Assembly (NCBI RefSeq): GCF_000002865.3
Contig: NW_001865054.1
Location: forward strand, 269,023-333,022
Direction: 5' to 3'
DNA length: 64,000 nt
DNA from: Monosiga brevicollis MX1
Taxonomy: Eukaryota; Opisthokonta; Choanoflagellata; Craspedida; Salpingoecidae
The translations under genes were made by a program, and so were the position numbers. Shown here piece by piece: positions 1 through 20,311 of this stretch. How positions within the stretch are numbered: the first letter of the stretch is position 1; each line of letters opens with the position of its first letter. Below the pieces are notes generated by a model that saw only the letters and a list, made by a program, of their open reading frames with translations, did not search any database and was not told where the DNA came from.

Positions 1-2721
1 TGAGGTTGAGGGCAAAAGAAACGAGGGTAGGGGGTGTCGTGTCGGCGGTGTAGGCGGCAATGGCCAGTGGGTTCGTGGCCGGGATGGCCTGCACGGGAAG
101 GCCCACCATGTCTAGGACAAGGGAGGACTGGATGGCAAGGTAAGTTGAGGCGGCGTCGTATGCAAGAGCATCGCGTGCGTTGATAGCATTGACGTCGGCC
201 TGAGCAAGGCTGATGGTGATGGTGGTTGAGTTGGCGTCGAGCACGGTTGGGAGAGAGGCAGCAGAGAGGGAGTAGGCATCGGTGTTGGTATCAGGGGCAG
301 CGTTTGGCCCATTGAGAAGCATGATGGCGGTTGAGTTGATGGTGCTGGCTTGCACGGTTTCATCGAAGATGAGCGTGAGAAGGCCGCTGTTCAGGTCGAG
401 GGCAAACGCCGACAGCGTGGGGGAGGTTGCATCCGCGGTGAACGTGCTGACCGGCACATTAGCGCTGGCCGCATTTGCGTTTCCACTTGCGTCGTCAATC
501 AAGCCAGCCATCACCTGGAAAAACGTATTGCCGAGACCTGTTGCAATGTTCCATCGCTCCTTGATGGCGTTCAAGGATCCGGTTGTAAGGTTTATTGCAA
601 TTGCGGTCAAGCCATTGCTCGTGGACTCCGTCGCCTGTAGCTCCACTCCTGTCCCGACTTCATCATAGAGGCCCACCGTGATGCTTGTTAGATCCAAGGA
701 GGACACGTCGATGGTTTCTGACCATTGAATGCTCAGGATGCCCGCATCCATATTGAGGTCAATGCTAACGACAGTCGGACTTGCGCCGTCCGGACTAAAT
801 TCGGTAACAGTCAGCGTCGTGCCTTCATTGGCATTGCCTGCGACATCTTCTGCAAAGTGGACCGAGAGAGAAACAGTTGCGTTGGCCAAGTCGACGTCGG
901 GTACCAATAGGCCAGCAACCACGGCGTTAAAGTCATCATCAGCCAAGTCGACGCGCACCACGGCGGCAGCAATGCGCACGGGGCTGGAGTCTCGAAGTTG
1001 CTGTCCCAAGCCGGGTGCACCGAGTGTGATGGCACTGGCATTCAGTGTGGCAGCATCCACCGTCTCGTCAAATGTCAAATATAATTCACGGGATGTCAAA
1101 TTAAGGTCCGCTTGAACCAGGCGTGGACCACTCGCATCTGCCACGTAGGTTGATACGGTCAGGTTTGTGTCGGCTAGCGGATTGCCTTGTTTATCAAGAA
1201 CAAAGCTCGTCGCAAGGGCCAAATTGGAAGTGGAGGCGTTGGTCAACAAGCCCGAGTTTTTAATCGCGTTGGCCAAGGACGGGGTTAGGGTCAACTCTAG
1301 AATTGCAGGGGCTATGAATGCGCCAGTTGTGTCACCCGGTTGAAGCGCACCCACGCCGCGCAGCGTCATGAGGGTTTCCTGCCATGACGTAGCGTTGATG
1401 GGCTCTGAAAATGTGAGCGTCAAGCTCAGGCTCTCGAGGTCCAGCACGCTGTGTGACACCAAAGGAGCAATGCTGTCCGGCACAAAAGGGGAGGGATCTG
1501 ACAAGTTTGTCTCCAGTGCGGTGTTGCCCGCATAGTCGGAGACTGCTCCCGTCATCAGGCGCAGGGCCGTGCTGGACGCATCAACTGCGAGGGTGCTGAG
1601 GTTGAGGACATTGAAGAGGTCTTCTGCTCCCAGGGACAGAACAAGAGTGCGAGTGGCGACCACAAGCTCTGTCACACTCGAATCACTCAATGTCACGGAA
1701 GCGCTTCCATCCGGTGCAAAGAGTTGAAAGGAAGCAATGACGACGGCAGCAGGATCGACCAATTCATGGAAGACGACGGTGAGCTCAGCTGCATCAAGGT
1801 CAAGGCCGAAGGAGACTGCGTGCGGTACGATGACATCGGCACCGTACGCAATGGCCGTTAAACGTGGGGACGGGCCATTGGGATTGCCAGCAGCGTCGGA
1901 AAGCGCTGCCGCCAAAAGTTGGAGTTGGGTATTGCTTTTCTGAGTCCAAAGATTTGGAAGAAGCTTGATGGAATCTACGTCGCTCTCATTGAGGTAGAGG
2001 GTCAGAACTGGGGACGCGGACGGGGTAGAGATGACATAGCCTGGGGAGAGGGTCAAATTCGAAGAGGCATTGCCAAGGACGACGTTGGCAGCCTCGAGGC
2101 TGCCAGGAATCACCGGTTCGTCAAATGTGAGCTGAAGGAGCAGAGAGTTGTTCCTCAAAAACTGAGCGCCAAAAGCTAGCAGCACCGGGCCACCTGAATC
2201 ACGTTGAAAAGTTGAGACGGGAACAAAGTCAGAAGAAGCTACGGGGTTGCCAGTGAGGTCCGTTCCAAAGATCCACTCCACGGCCACAAAGCTATTGTTC
2301 TCGTTCTCAAAGAAATTAGGTCGTTGCTTGAGTTGGTTTAGGTCGTCAGTCGACAGCTGAACTCGCACGGTGTTGGTATCATCGCTCTGCGCGGTTGAAT
2401 TTTGGGATAGCCGCACAGCCTCCTGGGCGTCGACGCAACCTGCACAAGGGGTTGCGGCCATTTTCATCATGTGAGGTGGGGGCGACGAAAGAGTAAGTAG
2501 TCAGTCGCGAGCGAGGGGGCAAGGGACGACAGGAGGTTTGGGCACTCCAGGTATTGAGCGCGTCGCCAAACGCTGGCCTCGGCACTCAGCTCCCCCGGCA
2601 GAACGTGAATTGGGGTCCTTGCAGCAGAGCAGCTCTTACCAAAGACGAGAAGCAAGAGAAGGGCGAGAATGGCGGGCAGGACGGGTGCTGGCAGCCGCAA
2701 TGCACCCCGCGGTGCCGCCAT
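1..2721 (-). CDS. Secreted/surface protein of Ig-like repeats (5' part, runs off window)
   Basis: Two exons are visible. Exon 1 (2721-2640) starts at an ATG and encodes a signal peptide whose core is a long leucine run (LALLLLLVFG). Its donor is G|GTAAGA and the intron is in phase 1. Exon 2 begins at 2439 after TTGTGCAG and stays open for about 812 codons to the window edge. The mature part is a chain of roughly seven repeats of about 130 residues. Each carries a strand pair such as LTLTFSEP, LTLIFDET or YLTFDETVDA, and a later block like VSTFTADATSPTLSAF. This layout resembles the Ig-like repeats of bacterial and protist surface proteins. Asn-X-Ser/Thr sites are frequent. The C-terminus, and hence any membrane anchor, lies outside the window. 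Role inferred: adhesion or matrix protein. The exact Ig-like family is not assigned. Confidence 0.75.
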
Positions 2722-3887
2722 GGCTCCCGACAGAGGGAGGCAAGGCTGGAGTGCGGCTGGACTCGACTTGGTATTAAAAATCTGATGATACTCAATGTTC
2801 AAAAGGATCGAGGTCACACACCCGCAGTCGGTTGCCGTGGCCCGAGGGTCCCACAAGCACACCTGGCCTCAGAAGATGCGCGCCGGCGGCGAGGAGGGGC
2901 AGGGCCAAGAAGCAGGCAAGGCAGGGTCAGAAAGCGAAACACACAAATCAAATGAGCCTCAACTGTGAGAGGCAGCGAGAGAGAGAGAGAGAGAGAGAGG
3001 TGTCAGAGAGAGAGATAAAGACAAAAGACAGGCATAGAGAGAGAGTATCAAGAGAGAGAGAGCATAGCATAGAGAGAGAGCGGCGGGGTGACTGGCCATC
3101 TCCTTTGCTTAGGCCCATCGTTTTTGTCAAGCGCATTTGTATCACGTTGGTCGGCTGTGATACTCTTTCCTTTTCGCTAACAACTCAAAACCATGTTTAT
3201 CAAGAGTGCTCCTGCTCTCGCTGATTGGCTTGGGCTCGCTTTTTGCTGCTGCCAATGACAGTTGGTACAGCGCTCATTAATATGTCTGACAATTCAACAT
3301 CAGTCTTGTCAGTCTCCCAGGGGACGAGAAGACCAGCAAGCGCCGGATTTGGCCACGGAGGCTGAGGCGAGCAAAGGCAGAGACCAAAGTGAAGGTTGTG
3401 TCGTGGTGGGTGGTCGAGGTGATGCTGTGACGTAGCGCACAAGACGGCAGCCGCGACTGGATTGCTGCTCCATGACGATCAGGCATTCGATCGACCTCCA
3501 GTTGGACAAAGCAATTTGGCATCCTGGGATGTGAGCAGATCACATTATGCCCTCTGTCCACCCACCCTTACAAGACAACAAAGCATCTCGATGCTTGTGA
3601 GCGCCTTCACACAGTGGGATTTTTCCTTTGAAAGGTGTTGAATGCTATTTTTTTGTCTCTTGAGGGTCGAACAGGATTTTTTTTTTTGGACTTGACCACT
3701 GCTGAGCTTTGTTGGACTGGGGTGCGGCTGCCGGTGTGGGAGACTGGCAGCGCTCTAGGGCATTGCCGACAGGTCGAGTTGAGAAGCTATCGCTTCCACT
3801 TGACGGGTGCTCTTACAAGCAGCTGGGCTCGGAAGCAGCTTAAGTTCTGACTGAGCTACTCAATTTGAGACGGCAACACCAGCCAGC
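2722..3887. other. Intergenic region between divergent genes, with GA-rich repeat
   Basis: This spacer separates the start of the minus-strand repeat protein from the start of the USP47 homologue, so both promoters should lie here. No convincing coding stretch was seen. It holds a GA-rich block at 2968-3082 and no clear TATA element. Confidence 0.6.
2968..3082. repeat. Imperfect (GA)n simple repeat
   Basis: Runs of GAGAGA are broken by short AAAGAC and CATAGC interruptions. This is a decayed microsatellite in the divergent intergenic region. Confidence 0.9.
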
Positions 3888-12122
<8,235 letters not shown>

Positions 12123-12657
12123 GGTGATGATGGGCAGACTTGGGTCATCGACGGAGTACACGATGACTTGCCGGGGGCCGATGCATTCTTGTCGCATCAA
12201 GACGCGCCAAACCTTTATTGAGTGAAGCGAGCATTTTGTCTTTGGCTTTGATCTTCTTGGCTTGCCGGTATCGTTCAGCTCAATGGTCTTGTCGGAGGCG
12301 GGGGCTCGTGGCATTTGTTTTGAATTGAGCAAAGCGATGCTCTTTTATTTTTATTTTTATTCGATCCATCGCTAAGATTTTTGAGAGGTCCCCAGGTTTG
12401 TGAAACAAGCCCTCGAAGAGAGCAAAGTGAGCCATTAACCCTAGATTCAGCAGTCATGGCACGTTTGATGCCAGCTCCCTGTGCTGCCAAACGAATGGGT
12501 CGGCGATGCCAAAATGATGACATTTTCGTTGACGACACAAATTTATCAACGAGAGGAAGAAAGAGGAAGTGGAAGCAAAATAATTGTGGTCTGGGCCGGC
12601 TGTCTCATCTGACTGGCAGCTGGGCGGCGTTGGAAGGCGTTTCAGTCACCAGGGACC
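12123..12657. other. Intergenic spacer between two co-directional genes
   Basis: Holds the 3' flank of the USP47 gene and the upstream region of the Arg/Asp-rich gene. An A/T-rich stretch with repeated ATTTTT lies at 12342-12362. No gene was seen. Confidence 0.55.
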
Positions 12658-14093
12658 ATGTCCCGGCAATTCGTGCCCGTGGTGGACTTGGAAACACCAC
12701 GGTCAGTCGCTGGTTGTTTGGTTTATGACGACCATTCGGGCTGGGCTGTCTGCTCATGGGTTCCTATCGCTTGATGTCAGGGCTGAGCGGGATGACTTTG
12801 ATCCGAACATGGCCAAGCACCGCAAGTTTGACAACCCATACCACAATCCAGGGGCTGCCAAGCGTGGCTGGTCTCAGGGTAGTGTTGGTTGGGGAGTCCA
12901 GGTGAGCAGCAGAATCTTGCCTGACTGCAGGTCGTACTTGTGTGCTCATGGACGGCGCACTTGGCATTATGCGCATGGCAGGGCTACTTTGGCTCACAGG
13001 AGGCTGACTCAGCCAACGCCAACCTTCAGCCCCGTAAGTTTGAGCTTGTGAAGGACAAATTTGGGCGATGGATCAACCCCAACAAAAAAGGCAAAGCCAA
13101 GCCGCGAAGCGATCGAGGTGCGTTTCATCAGCGCACCGACACGAGGACCTGCTCGCTCGTTCGTGTGCTCGTGTGCCGCTTACCCTTCCTTGTCGTGGCA
13201 CCCTTGGCTTTGCGACTGCCAGACAACGCCAATGAAGCCCAGTCAGAGCAGCGGTGAGTGGGCGCTGCCACACCCTTGAGGGACATGCCGAGTAGACAGG
13301 CAGCCAGCTGGGGCTGGTTTGCATAGAAGCTTTACGCCATGCATGCTGCATGTTTCCTTGAACGCTTAATGTGTTTATTTCTTGTCACGCCTCCAACACC
13401 GATTTTTAGCGGAGACACTACGCCAAATGCACCATCTGCGTCGCACCGACAAGCTTCCTCTGATGATGTGGACGAATTTGGACGGCGCCGGCGTCACAGG
13501 TGAGCAAATGTGCCACATGCACGGCTACGGGTCTGCACCAATGCCTTACTTTATCCATTCATCTTGATAGTCCCCCAAGGCGTGGCTCAAGCCGTAGCCC
13601 GGAGCCTTCTCGACGAGGCAGACGTCATGGGCCTGGCGACCGCGAAAGTCCTGAGCGGCGTGATCGGCGAGACCGTGCTGACCACGATCGTCGCGACCAC
13701 CGCGCCGGCCGTTACTCTGACCGGCACGACCGTCGTGACCTTGATGAGAAAAGTGTGCGGGGTCGGCACCGGCAGGATGAGGACTATGATCGTCGCCCAT
13801 ACGGACATGGACACGGACGTGACGATGATCGTGAGCGGGGCCGAAGGTCGCACGAACGTGATGAGGGTCGAAGGGTGCGCTCACCCCACCAAGCTCAAAC
13901 CGGGGCTTCCAATGCGTGAGTAGCGCTTTGTGTCTGTTTGGCTGAAAGAAGTTTGAAGCATGCGTGTTGCATTGCACACCTTAGCACGCTTGTTCTGCGC
14001 TTTGAATTCGATCTCATCCCTTTTCCATGCGATAGGAGCGGTGCACCCAAGCGCAAAAAGCGTTGGGATCCTGAGTGGGGGGAATGGCGCTAA
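12658..14093 (+). CDS. Arg/Asp-rich nuclear protein, splicing-factor-like
   Basis: Exon 1 (12658-12701) encodes MSRQFVPVVDLETPR and joins in phase 2 to 12781. The protein continues AERDDFDPNMAKHRKFDNPY and then a Gly/Trp-containing part (KRGWSQGSVGWG). A basic exon follows with KFELVKDKFGRWINPNKKGK (about 13035-13110). A Ser/Asp linker then leads to a long RD/RS tail at about 13570-13915, with SPPRRGSSRSPEPSRR followed by many RDRR, DRRD and ERGRR units. The last exon ends KRKKRWDPEWGEWR with stop TAA at 14091. Alternating Arg with Asp/Glu/Ser is typical of nuclear pre-mRNA processing proteins. I do not recognise the N-terminal part, and no RNA-recognition motif was seen. The splicing link is inference from composition. 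Confidence 0.7.
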
Positions 14094-14302
14094 GTGTGAT
14101 GGGTGGCTTCTATGGTGGTGGTGGTGGTGTCTGGCCTGATCCTTCGACGGTCATAATACAGCTTTGTTCAAACCCAGATCCCACATCCTTGCATGCGCCC
14201 GCTCAGCACAACGCATCAAGCAAGCAAAGAGAAGGCAGCAACATCGTCGTAAAACAGTCGAGTTGGCTTTACATGTTGTTATCATCCAAAACGTCACGAA
14301 AC

Positions 14303-14399
<97 letters not shown>

Positions 14400-14529
14400 T
14401 TTGTGTGAATTTTTTTATTTTTCTCATCGCATGTTTTAAAAGGCAGAGGGCGAGAGTTGAGATGCTCTGTAGATAGATGGTTGGATTGAGCACAGCGCGG
14501 TTCGACGTTGGTCGGGCTTTGCAGGTGCC
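14094..14529. other. Intergenic spacer with CA microsatellite
   Basis: Holds a long CA microsatellite at 14305-14395 and nothing else recognised. It separates the RD-rich gene from the NOL9-like gene. Confidence 0.6.
14305..14395. repeat. (CA)n microsatellite, about 90 bases
   Basis: Near-perfect CA run between two genes on the same strand. Confidence 0.98.
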
Positions 14530-17323
14530 ATGAGCGCGTTTGCGCAGCAGCGCTTGGACCTTGCGCTGCGCCATGGAGCGGGCGTATTTACCATCAGCAA
14601 GGGTCTGCTTTACGCATACCCCGTGAATGAACACGTCCTGCTCTTGGCCGTGCTCGGGGACAACCCGGTGGAGCTGCGCTTTCATGGGGAGCTAAGCATC
14701 GGAGCCCTTGCTGGCTTGGTAGAAGTCGATTGTTTCCCCTTGCCCCTATCTCTCAAAAACCCTAAAACTGCAACGCTGCAAAGCTGTTTCCGCGAAGCCA
14801 GCCATCTCTGGTCTCCAGAGTCATGGCAAGTCGGCATCGAGGCCTCCGCACTACCCAGCGCCCACCCCCGTACCGTGCGTCTCAACGCGCGTGCTTCCCA
14901 GGATGAGCCGTCCAGCCCCAAAGCGGAAGAGCCAAAGGTGTTGTTTAACGAGCAAGCGCGCCATACACCCCGGTTGTCGTGCATCCCCCACAGCGGCGAG
15001 CTTCAGCATGCTCACCGGTGCCTTGCAGCCACGCTTTTTCAAGATGCCCCAGCCCAGCGTGGATGCTGCTTAGCATTTGTCGCGTCCGCGCCCTCAGCCT
15101 TTGCCAAGGCCTTGAATGGTAGTTCAGACGATCCCTTCCGCGATTTTCATGCTCGAAGCAGTCAACCCCACACTCCAACAGCATCCTCCACGCCTAGTCG
15201 TCGAACCTCAGGCGACACTACCCCTCGGCCACCCCCCTCCTCCGCAAACCCGATTGTGTCATTTGTTCCGGCCCAGGAGGTACTCGATCGACTGCGGCTC
15301 TTACTTCCGGCCGGAATGGCGTTGGCCCCAGCCGAGCAGCCGGGCCTTTGCCTCCCAGATGCCACAGCGGCTCTGCTCGAGAGCCCAGACTTGTCTGTGG
15401 TAAATGCACCATCGACTTTGGTTATGGGTGCAAAAGGTGTGGGCAAGTCCACCCTCTGTCAGCTTCTGATAAACCGGTAAGCTGCAACATGGTTGTCAAT
15501 ACTTATCAACAAGACGCGGGCAGGTAGGCAGATGGGTAGGCGGGTAGGCAGACAGGCAGATGGGCCTGTGAGCAGCCACATCACATGGGCTCTGCTTGAA
15601 AAGCAGTGGACGCAACTCTCCAAGTCTCATCTAACGTGGCCATGGGTTTCTCTCAGGCATTTTGAATCAGGCACCCAGCGTGTCGCAGTGCTCGATCTAG
15701 ACTTGGGCCAAAGCTTGTACGCGCTTCCAGGCTCGGTGGCACTACAGATTGAGAGCGCTGCCAGCTGGCGCGATCCCGTAACCCGGCTTGGCCTTGCAAG
15801 TGACAACCTCATTTGCTTCTGGGTCGGCTATGCGAGCCCTAAATTGTGCCCTGACGTCTACTATAGTGCGGTGCGCCGAGCTTACGAGGCCTACAAGTAC
15901 GTACTATGCTCGACCTTTTGTGTGGTGCCTCTCTAAAGGTTCACTCTTGACGGTTCGCTATCTAAACGCTGGTGGATGAACACGGGGTGGGGCTGGTTGT
16001 ATTAGGGCTGCGCAACAGCAGGCCGGGCCCGCGCCGCTGCCCTTGATTATCAACACGCAAGGGTGGGTGCGTGGCCTGGGCGCAGAAATGTTGATCACCA
16101 TCTTCAAGCTCTTGGTGCCAAGTATGGTCATAGAGGTCCTGGCACCCGAAGCCTCGCAAAACTGTGCCGATGATGGTAAACCGACAGTCGCCCGCTCCTG
16201 TTTGTCATTGTCGCTTGTCGCCTTCGCATGCTGATGACGTCGATGAGGGTTCTAGATCGCGCGACCTGCCAAGCCGTCGGCCCAGCAGAGTGGCACACTC
16301 TATCGTCGGGCGTCGCCTTGGCTTCCAGCTGCCATGGCGCCGGAGCTTCCAGCTGGAGCAGCGGAGGCAAATTGTCGCCACGCCAACTACGAGAAGCACG
16401 CATCACGGTACGCCCGCCCGCCCACTATCGGCTATGATGAGGCAAACAAGAATGAGTTGTAGGATGAGGGCGGGCCGTCGATAAGGCCGCCAGCGTCTGT
16501 CTGCCCCCACGCCTTTCTGCTGCTCATGCAAGCACTGCATGGTTAGAGCTATCTGCTGCATGGCATTTCTACGTCCTCCGACCATTTGCCTCGCGGCGTG
16601 GGTGATCGCCTTCTCTTTGCACCTGCCATACAGGTGCAATTGCGTGGCCTCGTGTTGTGTACAGATGCCAATTATGAAGTGCCCTCTGAGATTGAACATG
16701 TAAGGGATCGGTCTGGATTGGTTGATGGACAATGAACGTAGACTTGCTCATCGCCGTGGTTGCTTCCTGTATTCACCTGACTGGCTGACGTTGCTCTGTT
16801 GCTCTGTGCCCTCTGTCGTTGGGGGATCGAAGCTTGTGAGTGCCTTGACGGGTGCGCTTGTTGCACTTGTGGATGATCCAGACCTGCGGATGGAGACAAG
16901 AGCCAGGCGCAGGTGGGAGGACCATGCGTTTTCGGAGCGGGACGATGACCGACATGAGGAACATGCGGTAGCTCGTGCGCATCGGATGACCGATCAGAGC
17001 ATCGCAAACCTTGGACTCGAAGTTCGATCTATATCTACTGCACCTCGCATCCTGGGGCTTGGATGCATCCACTCGGTGGAGGCAGAGAAAGGCTATCTTG
17101 TGTTGATAACGCCACTCTCGGACCATGCCGTGCGAAACTGCCATGCGCTCTTACCAAGCCACCTTGAGCTTCCTCCCAAGCTGCTAAAGCACCAGTGGCT
17201 CAATCGCGACCAGCGTCGCTTGTTGACGGGAACGGTGGCAGGACACAATCAGCTGGTGGCTGGCCATGGGCTGCGCTCTACTCGAATCAGCGTGGGGCGC
17301 TTTCGACCCAACACAAGTTGAGG
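14530..17323 (+). CDS. NOL9: NOL9/GRC3-type polynucleotide 5'-hydroxyl kinase
   Basis: Family members phosphorylate RNA 5'-OH ends during pre-rRNA internal spacer processing in the nucleolus. Exon 1 (14530-15476) encodes a poorly conserved Pro/Ser-rich N-terminal region and ends with the Walker A P-loop GAKGVGKSTLCQLLINR (about residues 300-316). It joins in phase 2 to 15657. Exon 2 carries the Walker B-like RVAVLDLDLGQ, the glycine-containing LPGSVALQ and WVGYASPKLCPDVYY. Exon 3 (about 16014 on) carries LPLIINTQGWVRGLGAEML, which matches the GRC3/NOL9 lid and C-terminal consensus. The final exon has ILGLGCIHSVEAEKGYLVLITP and LELPPKLL, as in the NOL9 tail. The stop is about 17321. Joins between about 16180 and 16860 are uncertain. 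An intron near 15520-15570 holds a GGTAGGCAGA-type minisatellite. Confidence 0.85.
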
Positions 17324-17538
17324 CTGTGCTTGCCTTGGCGCATACTTGTGAAAGACTCTTCTCGCGTCAAAAAAGAATACATGACTGAAACTTGAATATG
17401 GAAATGGAATCGATGGGAAACTGCTGTGCCATGGTCATGAAAGATTTTGAGAATTTTGTCGTATTCCAAATTCAGGACTAGGGAAAAAAAAAAAAAAATT
17501 AAGAACAGAGGGAAGGCTGTGCGTCTCATGGAAGCACC

Positions 17539-18745
17539 CTACAGCTCCTTCCATAGTGCAGCAATTTCGAGACTTTTGGCCTTAAACTCGAGTTCCAGAT
17601 TATCCAACGCTGAGCGATCACCTGCCTCAGGCAGGAAGCGGTAGAAAGTCATTATCGCAAAGAGGGTGACCTTTTGCAAGTAGCATTTCAGGAGCGCCCG
17701 AAGCGTTTGGCCCGTAGTCTTGGCGGGCCAGCGCCCTTTGTCAATCAGCTGATCCCGCCAAGCACGAGCCTGCTCTTCCAACTCTGAGAGTTGCTCTGCA
17801 GCTCGATCTTGAACCCTTTCCTTCGCTTCTAGTGGATCAATGCCGAAGGAGCGTGCTGTTTCGGTTCCCAGGGCAGTCAGCTTTGCGTAGTGCTCGGGAT
17901 CGAGTAAATATGGAACAGTCGTGGCTGTTGGCGCAACGGCATCGCTGTTATAGAAGAGGGGGGCAGCCAGGAGACCGATCGCCGATGGGCCCCAGTAGTG
18001 CCAATCAAAGCCCCGCGACCAATGGTGTGAGCGCATCAAACGCACGCCGATGACCTTGCCGCTGGTGAGACCACCTTGGCTATTGCTGCAGGGCCTACAC
18101 TGTGGGAAAAAGCGCATGTCGGGCAGGTTGAAGGAGCGCGGGGGCTGGTGATCACCCACAAAGCTCTTCTGAAATCGAGTGCCACAGGTATGACAGCCAT
18201 GTCTATGTCCTAGGCGGTCGAGCAGACGGGCTTCGGAGGCTGTTTTGTACCGGATACCCGCGGGTAGCGAGCCCTGGGCAAAAGCACCAGGGTGGTGCAG
18301 GTGGCTTGGGCACAAGCGGCGAGGATGGGTGCCCAAGAACACTTGCGCGATTAAAAGTATTTTGGCCAAACCCTGCAATCAGAACATGACCAGCTGGCTG
18401 GTGAGCATCCGGGCCATCACAGCTCTACTGGATGATAAGAAGAGCTGACTGACTCACTTGAGCATCCTCTAAAATGACGTCAGCTGCAGGCCGCATGGAG
18501 GGTGGACCGTCTCCGAGGGCGGCGAGGAGTGAGTACTTGGTGAGGCAGGCCGTTAGGGCTGTGAGGCCCGTGCCAACAACCACAACAGAGGCGCCAGCCA
18601 ACGTGCCAAGCATCTTCTGGTGCGCCCCAATATGCAGCAAGCGCAGAGGCAAGCGCATCGCCGCACAGAATAGGGGATACGTGGGCAAAGCCACCACGGC
18701 GCTGGCAGCATCGGGGTAGTTTTGCAGCACCGCTGTCCACGGCAT
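17539..18745 (-). CDS. Membrane protein with HNH-like Cys/His cluster, function unknown
   Basis: Two exons. Exon 1 (18745-18458) starts MPWTAVLQNYPDAAS and contains a hydrophobic Gly/Ala/Val-rich segment (GTLAGASVVVVGTGLTAL) that looks like a membrane helix. It ends LEDAQ before GTGAGT. Exon 2 (18372-17539) continues GLAKILLIAQVFLG in phase 0. A cysteine cluster follows: HGCHTCGTR, then FVGDHQPPRSF, then FFPQCRPCSNSQGG. The C-x2-C, D-H and C-x2-C spacing resembles a treble-clef or HNH-type zinc site. A later hydrophobic stretch (WGPSAIGLLAAPLFY), an acidic and basic helical part, and a C-terminal helix ending LEIAALWKEL complete about 374 residues. I recall similar uncharacterised eukaryotic proteins but no established function. 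Nuclease activity is not claimed. Confidence 0.75.
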
Positions 18746-20030
18746 GGCGTCGGTTCGGCGCCGCGGCGCGTGTCGAAAAAGAGCACAGTCAAATGGAAAA
18801 AAATCGAAAAAATTTGATGAAATTTTAAGGAGTTTTTTTTTGAACACACGCTCATTTAAAATTTTGCCTTTTTTTTCTTTTGAAGCACATCCCTCATTGC
18901 GTCTGCCTTGATGTCCGTTGGCTGGAAACTGACATCTAGATGTAAATTAGAACGCTGAAACAGGGCTGCTTGACGTTGTATAATAGCCATGCTGATCCCC
19001 TGAGAGGAAGAAACGGAAGCGAAACCCGAGGACAAGCGTGGGTGGACAGGCAGCCTGAGGCTGTACTAGCTCCGTTTCATTTTCGAGCTGTGCAGTTCGC
19101 TACCATAACCCGAGGTTTCTCGGCATCAAAGGATTCGGGGCTAAAGAGAGACAATGTATTGACGTCATGAATGCACCGTGTGCGCGGGTGTAAGGTGCTT
19201 TGATCATGGCCTCATCATCCATATCAGGACAAATTCATGCCGCCTCATACCTCAGGGAATAAACTGTTTCGGCTGGAAGAAGCACGGCGTCTCCAGCAGT
19301 GAGGGTCCAGGTGCAAGCCACTCCCTTATCACCAGCACTATCACGATTCATCGGTCATCAAACCCGAGTTACCATTCAAAGTGAATGAACGACGTGCTTC
19401 TCACAAAAGCTAAAGCGGCTGCTTACATAGACTCCAGCTGGAAACCGGCGTTGTCCAGGGCAATTAGCCAAGTGCACGGGAGGAACGTAGCGCATTTCAC
19501 CCGTTTGGACGCTTCCTCTACCAGGTCATGCGCTGCGTTCAGCATCGTAGTCTCATAACAACCCATCGCATCGAGGCGGCGGGTGCATTAGAAAAACGCT
19601 TGAAGAAAGACAACAAAGTGCCGTGTCAGTAGAATAGAGCAAAGCCAGGTTTTTATTTCAACCAACCAGAAGACAAATCGGTGGGGTCGTCATTCAAGAA
19701 AACAGCCTGCAAAGCCAAAACACGAGTGATATCGATATCTCCAAGTTACTCTATGCCTGGCAAAGGATGAATGTGGCGCACCGGTTTGTCGAACCCGACA
19801 CGTTGACACGCTAGAGCCACGCGCCTACGTAGCGGAAGACATTGGTCCGCAAGAGAGCCTGCCCCTATTGACACGAAGGCAATTGGAGTCACTGAATTTG
19901 CAAAAGGATGCAAGCCCGCTTCGGAAACAATTCACATACCTTTGAGCACAGCCACCTCGCCATCTGTCAAGAAAGAGCCGACCCGTACAGGGTCTTGAGG
20001 CGCGTGCATCACGTGAAGGAAGAATGAGTA
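18746..20030. other. Spacer of about 1.3 kb, nothing recognised
   Basis: Lies between the start of the HNH-like gene and the stop of the HD-domain gene. Short open stretches exist but lack biased composition, recognisable motifs or splice continuity. The start holds A/T-rich runs (18790-18890). A non-coding RNA or an unrecognised small gene cannot be excluded. Confidence 0.5.
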
Positions 20031-20264
20031 TCACAGATTGAGTGATGGCCTGGCAGTTGAGATGGGCAGGTGTGGTTCAAGCGCAGTTGCAGCACCTTGG
20101 TTCTGGAAGCTTTGGAGATCTGATTCGGTGAGCAGGTCATTTACATCATATCCTACCAGCAAAGGTAAAGAGAAAAGGAGAAAAGGCAAAACAGACAGAG
20201 GGCGGGTGATAGTTGAGCAAATCTTGTGTCCAGCTACGGGTCGCATTGTGAGCAAACGGTAAGT

Positions 20265-20311
<47 letters not shown>

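Noticed and set aside
14151-14685. Cys/Val and His/Thr repeat frames
   Set aside because: Direct translation of the CA microsatellite.
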